Assembly (NCBI RefSeq): GCF_000317225.1 | Contig: NZ_AJLL01000102.1 | Span: 1 to 42,896, forward strand | Length of the DNA: 42,896 bases | Origin: Fischerella thermalis PCC 7521 | GTDB taxonomy: Bacteria; Cyanobacteriota; Cyanobacteriia; Cyanobacteriales; Nostocaceae | Reading direction: 5' to 3' | Shown: positions 8,589 to 16,401 of the stretch, in pieces | Layout: the number at the start of each line of letters is the position of its first letter | How positions within the stretch are numbered: the stretch's first letter is position 1 | The notes under the pieces: generated by a model | What the model was told of the DNA's origin: nothing | Seen by the model: only the letters and a program-made list of their open reading frames with translations | Database searches by the model: none | Program-made: the position numbers and the translations under genes

Positions 8589-11500
8589 ATGAATATGAAT
8601 AATGAAAATACTAATTCTGAACTGAACCGCTTAATTCCCCCAGAAATTAAAAATGATGAATTTTATGCAATTCTTCAAAGAATTACTAGAGAAGAAAATA
8701 TCAAAACTGTTTTAGAAATCGGTTCATCTTCAGGAGAAGGAAGTACAGAAGCATTTGTTACAGGAATAAGACACAATCCTCACAAACCCATCTTATTTTG
8801 TATGGAAGTGTCAAAAACTAGATTTACTGAATTAAAAAAGAGATACGAAAATGATGATTTTGTAAAAGTATATAACTTATCTTCTGTACCTATAGAAAGT
8901 TTTCCTAACGAAAAAGAAGTTGTTGATTTTTACAATAATACAGAAAACAATCTAAAAAATTATCCGTTAGAACGTGTGCTTTTTTGGCTACATCAAGATA
9001 TTGAGTATGTAAAGAGTTCTGGATTATCCGAGCATGGAATTAGAAAAATCAAACAGGAAAACAATATTGATTATTTTGATTTAGTACTGATTGATGGTTC
9101 AGAATTTACCGGGAATGCTGAATTCAATGAAATTTATGGAGCAAAATATATTTGTTTAGATGATATCAATACATTTAAAAATTATAGAAATTTTCTACTA
9201 TTATTGGAAGATTCTAGTTACACTTTAATTAATTGTAATAAAAGAATACGTAATGGCTATGCTATTTTTAAACAAAAAAATGTTAAACCAGTTACTTATC
9301 AAACTATTCATGATGCTGTTAAATCTATACCAGGGTTCATGATTTCTGGGCAAGAAGAATACCTTTTTAACAAAGTACAATCTCTTCCAGAAGAAGCTGT
9401 GATAGTAGAGATTGGTTCCTTTAAAGGGCATTCAACGGTTGCTATGGGCTATGCTTGCATAGGAACAAATCGAAAAATTTATGCCATTGATACATGGGAT
9501 GGTAATGATTCCGATTTTTCTGAGCGACAATTTTTTGAAATTTGGCGGCAAAATATTCAAATCAATGGACTTGAGGAATATATTATACCATTACGTGGTT
9601 ACTCCCATGATGCGTTGAGTTGTTGGCATGAATTAACAGATGGTAAAAATATTGACTTTATTTTTATTGATGGTTCTCACCAGTATTTAGATGTTTTAAA
9701 AGATTTTGAATTATCATTTCCATTGGTCAAAGATGGTGGTTGGATAGCATTTCATGATGTTATACATACATGGCCTGGTCCAGAACGTGTATGGCATAAA
9801 ACAGCGAAATACATTCTCGTAAACCATGAATATTCCTCAAGTATCGCATGTGGACAAAAAAAAATAACTGCTACAAACTCATCATTAACAACAGGTTTGC
9901 CAATTCACTTTTTTACTATTGTTCTAAATGGACAACCATTTATCCGTTACCATATTGAAATTTTCAAGCAACTACCTTTCAAATGGCATTGGCATATTGT
10001 TGAAGGTGTGGCAGATTTAAAACATGACACCAGTTGGAGTGTAAAACTCGGTGGGCGTATTAGTGATGAAGTTCATAAAAATGGGCGTAGTTGTGATGGT
10101 ACTACGGAATATCTAGATGAATTAGTGCGCCAGTACCCAGATAACATTACAATTTATCGTCAACTAGAAGGTGTTTTCTGGGATGGAAAGCGGGAAATGG
10201 TAAATGCTCCACTTGCCAATATCCAAGAAGAATGTTTGCTATGGCAAATAGATGTAGATGAACTATGGACATTAGAGCAGATTTGTACTGCTAGAGAAAT
10301 ATTTATTAGTAACCCTGAAAAAACAGCCGCTTTCTATTGGTGTTGGTATTTTGTAGGTGAACAACTAATTATTAGTACTCGTAACTGCTATGCACAGAAT
10401 CCTCAACAAGAGTGGCTAAGAACTTGGAGATATAAGCCAGGATATATTTGGGCTGCACATGAACCTCCTGTACTAGTCGAAACTTTACCAGATGGTCAAT
10501 TTAAAAATGTAGCTGCCGTAAATCCTTTTTTACATCACGAAACAGAACAGCATGGTTTAGTATTTCAACATTTTGCCTATGTAACACCAGAGCAATTAAA
10601 ATTTAAAGAACAATACTACGGTTACAGTAGTGCTGTTGCTCAATGGAACGCTTTGCAGAAAACTACCAAATTTCCAATTTTGTTGAGGGAATATTTTCCT
10701 TGGGTGCAAGATGAAACCCAAGTAGATATTGCACATACTAAGGGAATAATACCAATAGCACAAAGAGAGAGTGGCAATAATATTTGGCGATTTTTACAAC
10801 CAGATGAAGTGCAGCAAGAAATTACTCAGATCAACAAAGTATCACCAATAATTATTGTAGATGGTGTATTCTTTCAACTGTATCAAACTGGTATTGCACG
10901 TGTTTGGAAATCATTATTAGAAGAGTGGTCAAACAATGGGTTTGCTAAACATATTATTGTACTTGACCGCGCTGATACTGCTCCTAAAATTCCTGGTATT
11001 AGATACCGTACAGTACCAGCTTATGACTACGATAATACTGATGTAGACCGAGAAATACTACAGCAAGTTTGTGATGAAGAAGGTGCTGAAGTTTTTATCT
11101 CCAGTTATTACACAACCCCGATAACAACGCCTTCTGTTTTCATGGCACATGACATGATTCCCGAATTAATGGGATGGAATTTGAGTCAGCCGATGTGGCG
11201 AGAAAAACACTATGGTATTCAACATGCCACAGCTTATATTGCTGTTTCCGAAAACACAGCCAAAGATTTAGTTAAATGTTTCCCTGAAATATCATTAGAG
11301 TCTGTAACGGTTGCCAAAAACGGCGTTAATCATCAGGTATTTTTATGCGCTACTCCAGAGGATATTAATAGGTTTAGAATAAAGTACGGTATTTATAAAC
11401 CCTATTTTATTTTGGTAGGCCCTGGCAATGGATATAAAAACAGTGTTTTATTTTACCAGGCTTTTTCTTTGCTAGCAAGTAGCAATGGATTTGATATTGT

Positions 11501-12329
11501 CTGCACAGGAAGTGGTGGTCTATTAGCACCAGAATTTAGAACGTATACATCAGGTAGTGTTGTACATATGTTGCAACTGAGCGATGAGGAGTTAGCAACA
11601 GCTTATTCTGGTGCAGTTGCGTTAGTCTATCCTTCTAAATATGAAGGTTTTGGAATGCCAATAATAGAGGCAATGGCCTGTGGTTGTCCAGTTATTACTT
11701 GTCCTAATGCTTCACTTCCAGAAGTAGCAGGAGAAGCAGCCATATATATTAAGGATGATGATGTACAGGGACTAGCAGATGCACTTTGCGAAGTGCAAAA
11801 ACCTAGTGTTCGTCAATCATTAATTGCTGCGGGTTTAGAACAAGCGAAAAAGTTTTCTTGGTCAAAAATGGCAGAAATTGTTAGTTCAGCTTTAATTGAT
11901 GCCACACTTTTGCCTTTAAATCTAAAACAGATGAATCTAATTATTTTTCCTGATTGGTTACAATCAGAAGAATTAATCGGTTTAGAGTTGGCACAAGTAA
12001 TTAAGACACTAGCAATTCATTCTGAGAGTAGCAATATAACTTTACTTATTGATACTAATAATATTGCTACTGAAGATGCAGAGTTGTTCTTATCCAGCGT
12101 CACCATGAATCTTCTCATGGAGGAAGATCTAGATATCACTGATGGATTAGAAATTTCTATAGTAGGAAATTTGGCTGATATTCAGTGGAAAGTTTTACTA
12201 CCTCGTCTTCATGGGCGAATTGTTTTAGAACATGAAAATCAACAAGCATTAATACAAGCAAAAGCAGATACTCTTCCAGCTTATGAATTAGCAAGCTTTA
12301 GCCAAGCACGAGATAAAGAGTTTTTTTAG
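8589..12329 (+). CDS. Methyltransferase-glycosyltransferase fusion protein (1,246 aa)
   Basis: Several enzyme modules appear in order. Residues 1-220: a methyltransferase-like Rossmann domain ([11 protein letters not shown] at 41-51). Residues 265-420: a second methyltransferase ([12 protein letters not shown], then [10 protein letters not shown] near 355 and AFHDVIHTW), like the Methyltransf_24 family. Residues 435-740: a glycosyltransferase-2-like domain with WQIDVDELW near 549, an apparent D-x-D. Residues 750-1115: a GT4 glycosyltransferase ([17 protein letters not shown], then [19 protein letters not shown] near 1017, the E-x7-E region). Residues 1116-1246: an extra domain I cannot name. 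Such cytosolic fusions build or decorate extracellular polysaccharide or glycoproteins. Base composition is more AT-rich than its neighbours, suggesting transfer or relaxed constraint. Substrates are unknown. Confidence 0.85.
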   Translation: MNMNNENTNSELNRLIPPEIKNDEFYAILQRITREENIKTVLEIGSSSGEGSTEAFVTGIRHNPHKPILFCMEVSKTRFTELKKRYENDDFVKVYNLSSVPIESFPNEKEVVDFYNNTENNLKNYPLERVLFWLHQDIEYVKSSGLSEHGIRKIKQENNIDYFDLVLIDGSEFTGNAEFNEIYGAKYICLDDINTFKNYRNFLLLLEDSSYTLINCNKRIRNGYAIFKQKNVKPVTYQTIHDAVKSIPGFMISGQEEYLFNKVQSLPEEAVIVEIGSFKGHSTVAMGYACIGTNRKIYAIDTWDGNDSDFSERQFFEIWRQNIQINGLEEYIIPLRGYSHDALSCWHELTDGKNIDFIFIDGSHQYLDVLKDFELSFPLVKDGGWIAFHDVIHTWPGPERVWHKTAKYILVNHEYSSSIACGQKKITATNSSLTTGLPIHFFTIVLNGQPFIRYHIEIFKQLPFKWHWHIVEGVADLKHDTSWSVKLGGRISDEVHKNGRSCDGTTEYLDELVRQYPDNITIYRQLEGVFWDGKREMVNAPLANIQEECLLWQIDVDELWTLEQICTAREIFISNPEKTAAFYWCWYFVGEQLIISTRNCYAQNPQQEWLRTWRYKPGYIWAAHEPPVLVETLPDGQFKNVAAVNPFLHHETEQHGLVFQHFAYVTPEQLKFKEQYYGYSSAVAQWNALQKTTKFPILLREYFPWVQDETQVDIAHTKGIIPIAQRESGNNIWRFLQPDEVQQEITQINKVSPIIIVDGVFFQLYQTGIARVWKSLLEEWSNNGFAKHIIVLDRADTAPKIPGIRYRTVPAYDYDNTDVDREILQQVCDEEGAEVFISSYYTTPITTPSVFMAHDMIPELMGWNLSQPMWREKHYGIQHATAYIAVSENTAKDLVKCFPEISLESVTVAKNGVNHQVFLCATPEDINRFRIKYGIYKPYFILVGPGNGYKNSVLFYQAFSLLASSNGFDIVCTGSGGLLAPEFRTYTSGSVVHMLQLSDEELATAYSGAVALVYPSKYEGFGMPIIEAMACGCPVITCPNASLPEVAGEAAIYIKDDDVQGLADALCEVQKPSVRQSLIAAGLEQAKKFSWSKMAEIVSSALIDATLLPLNLKQMNLIIFPDWLQSEELIGLELAQVIKTLAIHSESSNITLLIDTNNIATEDAELFLSSVTMNLLMEEDLDITDGLEISIVGNLADIQWKVLLPRLHGRIVLEHENQQALIQAKADTLPAYELASFSQARDKEFF

Positions 12330-12895
12330 TTGAGTAAAATCAAGCAAGATAGCAAGAAGCGATCGCCTCATATAAAAAATTGATATAATTGCATCAAGGT
12401 AGTGCAAATATTTACTGGAACTTGGAATAACACACGCTAAAATTAGGGCTATAACTGCTGGTAGTCCTCTACAAGTTTATCTAGTACTTCGCCAGAACAA
12501 CTTTGAGGTGTTAAATAACAAACCGCGAAGGCGCGAAGGGCGCAAAATAAGCGAAAAAGAAGAGAAATAAGAAAGTTGATTCACCCAGCAAAGTAGCCTT
12601 TTATTTGGTTTTACTCTAGACTTGCAGAATTAATTTGAATTCGATTAATATTATCAGACTAAACAATCGAATCGCCCGCAAGTAAACTGCGGGATAAGAA
12701 ACCTAAGTCTAGTCAAAGTAGACTGAATGAATAAGCTACCCACTTTAAGTGGGTTTTTGCTATTAGCCCTAAATTGATTTGAGGGCGGGATGTTGGACTA
12801 TATGAGATCTATCGAATTTACCTCAGATTAGAATATTTGATGTATTGGCAATAATTAAGAAGAAACAACAAAGTCCTGAGTTAGTTGCTAAAAGT
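12330..12895. other. Convergent intergenic region, candidate multi-hairpin RNA
   Basis: There is no gene. Three small stems follow one another: CCCGCA/TGCGGG (12675-12693), AGTCTA/TAGACT (12706-12724), each with a 7-nt loop, and the terminator-like stem at 12738-12758. This spacing fits either a small RNA of about 100 nt or a composite intergenic repeat; I saw no promoter that decides it. Upstream (12524-12560) lies a CGCGAAGGCGCGAAGGGCGC direct repeat tract. Confidence 0.35.
12738..12758 (+). terminator. Rho-independent terminator-like hairpin
   Basis: The palindrome ACCCACTT-T-AAGTGGGT is followed by TTTTT on the plus strand. It lies about 410 bp after the fusion gene, so it may end a small RNA or a long 3' UTR. 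Confidence 0.55.
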
Positions 12896-15118
12896 CTATT
12901 CTTCCTCTAGATATTTCTTCCACATCTGTTCGTAAGCCTTTTCCATTTCACGGGTAAACTGCTTACCATTCCAAAGAGGTGATGTTTTCCTAGATTTTTT
13001 CAATTTCCAAGCAATTTGTTGTCGTAAAGCCTCATCTTTACCCAAGCGTACACCCCATTCTACATATTCTTCATCAGTCCAGGCTATCCCTTCTGTAATT
13101 CCAGCATTGATCATCATAGTGTAGCTATTACGCGCAGCAAATTGTTCACCTACTCTTGTCACCATAGGAATACACATCCATAGGGTTTCTAGGGTAGTTG
13201 TAGCTCCGTTGTAGGGATATGTATCTAATACTACATCTGCAATTCCCAAGTTAGCTCGGTGAACTGATTCTGCAACTACGATGGGTAGAAAGCGGAATTT
13301 TGATGTATCAACACCTTCTTCTTCTGCTAGTTTTTCAAAGAATGCTTTAGTAGATTCTTCATCAGATATACCTTTAATTAAGAAGTAGCTATTGGGAACT
13401 TCTTTAAGAATCCGCAATTGAAGTCTTGTAATATCTAGATGTCTTTTAAAGCCACGTTGAGCGCAGAGATAGACGACTGCATCATGAGGAATATCTAATT
13501 GTTCACGAGTTATCGTAGGTACACTAACTTCAAAACCATCTACACCTATGTAGGTTTGAGGTAAACGCCAAATTTTTTCAGTGTAATATTCTTGGGCTGA
13601 TTCTGGTAAAACGTAGGGATCAGCAATAAAATAATCTATTGATGGACTACCAGAAGCATCGAAACCCAACCAAGTGACTTGAATTGGTGCAGGTTTTAGG
13701 GATACAACTTCACAAGTAATATCTAAGGTGATGCTATCCAAATCGATTAATATATCAATTTCATCTTGGTATATTTGTTCGGCTAGCTCGAAAGTTTTAC
13801 TTAATTTGTATGCTTTATCGACATTGCTAAGATACCATTCATGTAAAGGATCAAATTCGGGATTTGTGTTGATGAAATAAGCATGGATCTGAAATTTCTC
13901 CCTGTCATGATATTGGAATAGCCAGCGTGCAAGCCAACCTACAGAATGGCTTCTTAGACAATGAGATAGATATCCTAACTTAATTTTATTATTAATCCGA
14001 GTTGTTTTCTTTCTGCCTAAGTTACCATGAAAATATTTTTCTACTTGTTCTTTTGCATAATTCACTATATTTGCCTGGCAAAGTTGTAGTAAACGGTTTT
14101 GCAGACTTCTATGTTTTTTAGGATTGTCTTCAAGATATGGGCTGAAAAAGAATGCATTAAATAGCCTCACTATTCTAACTGCATCTAGTTGGGTAGGATT
14201 ATTTTCTATGAGTTCTGCTACTAATGACTCTTGTCTTTGATTTACAGAACAGGATTCTTGCCAATGTCCGCCTGCACTCATTAATCCCCGTAATATCTGA
14301 CGATTAGCAAAAACTTTATCTGCGATATCATCGACCAAAGAATAGTATAATTTTGCTGTTTCTATACCTTTGTCGAATTGACCAGAATTTTGATAAAAAC
14401 TAGCTAATTGACCTATAACTTCTGTGTTATTAGGACTTAATTTTAAATAAAGTTCACACAATTGTGCTGCTACTGTCGGTAGTCTTTTGGAGTATGCAAT
14501 TTCTATTGCAGCTGGCAATAAAATAGTTAGTAAAGCTTTGGTGTTATCTTGACAATAAGGTAAGCAAGCTTCTAGGAAATTTAGGGTTGATGGATGCGCG
14601 GGAGCATAATCTAAAGTAGCTTCTAGAACCTGCATCAATAACTCAAAATTTACCTGTATATTAGGTTCAAATTGAAGAATCTCGATTACTCCCAAATCTT
14701 GTAAATCATTCCCTGTATATATTTCTAACTTGATAGATAACAAAACAAGATGCAAGAGATTATGAATATCTTGAGGATAAATTTCCTTGATGACGCGGCG
14801 AATTTTCTCAGCAATTGAATACTCTTTCAGTGATTCCTGACGTTCAGCTTCTGTTTGTAAAATCGTGACTAATTCTGTATTCCATGCATCAACCTGTTCT
14901 GGCTCCCCATCCATCATTGCCATGAACCAAGTTGTTTGAGCTTCTACCTCTTGCCCCTGCAATAGCAACATTAATCCTAAATACCAATAGTAGGATTTAA
15001 CATCAGGCTCTATATTAATAGCTTCTTCGTAGAGACTTGCTGCTTGAATATAATTACCTGTAAGAAAATATTTTTCTGCACGCTGATGGCATTGACTGGG
15101 AGTAGTTAAAGAGAGCAT
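12896..15118 (-). CDS. ogtA: TPR/SPINDLY-type O-GlcNAc transferase (OgtA-like)
   Basis: The N-terminal half (residues 1-330) holds TPR-like helices (AEKYFLTGNYIQAASLYEEA first). From about residue 378 the GT41 catalytic region appears: KLGYLSHCLRSHSVGWLARW, DILIDLDSITLD, PIQVTWLGFDASGSP, FRFLPIVVAESVH, and DTYPYNGATTTLETLWMCIP near 630, which carries the UDP-binding region of the SPINDLY/OGT C-terminus. It probably transfers GlcNAc or a similar sugar to protein Ser/Thr. ATG 15118 is preferred to TTG 15133. The gene follows a pilA-like gene on the same strand. As I recall, in Nostoc punctiforme an OGT gene (ogtA) beside pilA is needed for hormogonium motility; orthology here is inferred from family and context. 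Confidence 0.82.
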   Translation of the reverse strand: MLSLTTPSQCHQRAEKYFLTGNYIQAASLYEEAINIEPDVKSYYWYLGLMLLLQGQEVEAQTTWFMAMMDGEPEQVDAWNTELVTILQTEAERQESLKEYSIAEKIRRVIKEIYPQDIHNLLHLVLLSIKLEIYTGNDLQDLGVIEILQFEPNIQVNFELLMQVLEATLDYAPAHPSTLNFLEACLPYCQDNTKALLTILLPAAIEIAYSKRLPTVAAQLCELYLKLSPNNTEVIGQLASFYQNSGQFDKGIETAKLYYSLVDDIADKVFANRQILRGLMSAGGHWQESCSVNQRQESLVAELIENNPTQLDAVRIVRLFNAFFFSPYLEDNPKKHRSLQNRLLQLCQANIVNYAKEQVEKYFHGNLGRKKTTRINNKIKLGYLSHCLRSHSVGWLARWLFQYHDREKFQIHAYFINTNPEFDPLHEWYLSNVDKAYKLSKTFELAEQIYQDEIDILIDLDSITLDITCEVVSLKPAPIQVTWLGFDASGSPSIDYFIADPYVLPESAQEYYTEKIWRLPQTYIGVDGFEVSVPTITREQLDIPHDAVVYLCAQRGFKRHLDITRLQLRILKEVPNSYFLIKGISDEESTKAFFEKLAEEEGVDTSKFRFLPIVVAESVHRANLGIADVVLDTYPYNGATTTLETLWMCIPMVTRVGEQFAARNSYTMMINAGITEGIAWTDEEYVEWGVRLGKDEALRQQIAWKLKKSRKTSPLWNGKQFTREMEKAYEQMWKKYLEEE

Positions 15119-15204
15119 AGCAATTCTTAACAATTGGTGAAGGTAAATATTAAAAGATATCGCAATTGCTTATGGAGAAATATTACTGTAAGCTAATTGC
15201 AGAA

Positions 15205-15234
15205 GTTGGGTAGTGTCTAAAAACACTACCCAAC
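15205..15234 (-). terminator. Strong hairpin between pilin and O-GlcNAc transferase genes
   Basis: Perfect 12-bp stem GTTGGGTAGTGT/ACACTACCCAAC with a 6-nt loop, about 40 bp after the pilin stop. No T-run follows on the minus strand, so it could protect the pilin mRNA 3' end or attenuate read-through into the downstream OGT gene rather than end transcription fully. Confidence 0.5.
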
Positions 15235-15273
15235 GAAAGAAACTTATAAGATTGATAAATACTTTAAACGAGT

Positions 15274-15804
15274 CTATCTAGCTAGAGAAACAAAATTGTC
15301 TTTACAATCTGTAGAAAATGTAGTATTAGTCGGTACTGATGTTGTGGGACCTGGCGACTCGCAAGCTATTGCTAGTGTTAGTGCTTCAGAGGTAGCACTA
15401 TCTCCTACAGTTGTACCTACTAATCCGTAATAGGATTTCAGTGCTTTTTTAGTAGCTTCTCCTTTAAATTGAGCATCCGCAGTTCCCCCACCAAAAATTT
15501 GGTATTTATAATTTTCAGATTGGCTTTTGATTCCTACTTGCAATTCGGAGAGGTTGGTAGCAAACTTTTGGTATTCTAGGAAGTAGGCTTGTTGAGAACG
15601 GTTCACTGTACCTACGTAGTTCCGGGCTTCCGATTGCTTCGCTTTGTTCACCTGACCTAGTAACGAAGGCAGAGCAATAGCCGCTAATACACCGATAATA
15701 ATTACTACCACTAACAGTTCAATAAGTGTAAAACCTTCGTCATTCTTTTTCTTACGATTGTTGAGGTGCTGGAGGAATTTGGCTTGCAGTTCTGGCTTGA
15801 GCAT
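15274..15804 (-). CDS. pilA: Type IV pilin (PilA-like major pilin)
   Basis: The 176-residue prepilin has a basic leader and the class III signal DEG|FTLIELLVV, with cleavage after Gly24 and the conserved Glu at mature position 5. A hydrophobic N-terminal helix follows (VVVIIIGVLAAIALPSLL). Then comes a globular domain beginning NYVGTVNRSQQAYFLEYQKF, typical of cyanobacterial PilA. Two cysteines near the end (IACESPG and TDCKDNF) could close the D-region disulfide loop. The subunit builds surface pili for gliding or twitching motility after processing by PilD. The start is fixed by AAGGAG six bases upstream (15811-15816). The downstream OGT gene suggests the pilus or its export pathway is glycosylated; that is inference. 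Confidence 0.9.
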   Translation of the reverse strand: MLKPELQAKFLQHLNNRKKKNDEGFTLIELLVVVIIIGVLAAIALPSLLGQVNKAKQSEARNYVGTVNRSQQAYFLEYQKFATNLSELQVGIKSQSENYKYQIFGGGTADAQFKGEATKKALKSYYGLVGTTVGDSATSEALTLAIACESPGPTTSVPTNTTFSTDCKDNFVSLAR

Positions 15805-15810
15805 TGGTTT

Positions 15811-15816
15811 CTCCTT
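15811..15816 (-). promoter_or_regulatory. Ribosome binding site of the pilin gene
   Basis: AAGGAG on the minus strand, six bases before the ATG. It is the clearest Shine-Dalgarno sequence in this window and fits a highly expressed pilin. Confidence 0.75.
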
Positions 15817-16401
15817 AAAGTGGGGATGTTATAGGCAATTGCTGTGTTCTAAAAGTAACTTACCCACTTAAAATGACTTTCATATCACTTTGGTAAAAAA
15901 TTTTTCTCGCCAGCGCGGAAAAGGGACATGGGGAGGTCTTTCAAGGGCAGGGATTTAAAAATTAGGTAGTATTGGCTTATAGACTTTGACAGTGCTTTGA
16001 ACTACACGTCCAGGTATCTGTTCTAATTGAATGTCGATAGCATTTGGGAAAAGTAGTTGGTGAGTGTTTGTGCATAACTTTTGCCCACCCAAGGCTTGAT
16101 AATGCTGCACAAAAAAGTATCCTTGTGCCTAGTCCTGAATTTTTGTCATCTACTATAAGTGAGAAATTTACTTGAAGTTGACTGATCAATTGCACTCACT
16201 TTTGAATCACATTTGTTTCTAATACTGGATGTACAGGTCAACTTTAGTAATTAGCTAGCAACTAGAACAACAACTAACAGACTAATAATCTTAATTTACC
16301 CAGTCACCTCAAGGATGAAGTATGAAGAATGAACAATGTTCACACTTTATCCTTCCTACTTCATCCTTTTTTAGTCAGTGTTAAATATAAGGGCAAATAA
16401 G
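15817..16401. other. Divergent intergenic region between pilin and P-type ATPase genes
   Basis: I see no supported gene. A 72-codon minus frame (15977-16195) has no recognisable composition or ribosome site. The region must hold the pilin promoter on one side and the ATPase promoter on the other; no confident -10/-35 pair was found. The main structure is the hairpin at 16311-16374. Confidence 0.4.
16311..16374 (+). repeat. Heptamer-derived hairpin before the ATPase gene
   Basis: AAGGATGAAGTA (16311-16322) pairs with TACTTCATCCTT (16357-16368), and TGAACA-A-TGTTCA (16330-16342) forms an inner stem. The left arm reads as heptamers ATGAAGT, ATGAAGA, ATGAACA. A T-run follows, so it looks like a terminator, yet no plus-strand gene lies upstream. 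It may act in the ATPase 5' leader. Confidence 0.5.

Noticed and set aside
15977-16195. 72-codon minus-strand frame before the pilin gene
   Set aside because: No ribosome site, no domain, composition unlike neighbours; lies in the region where the pilin promoter is expected.
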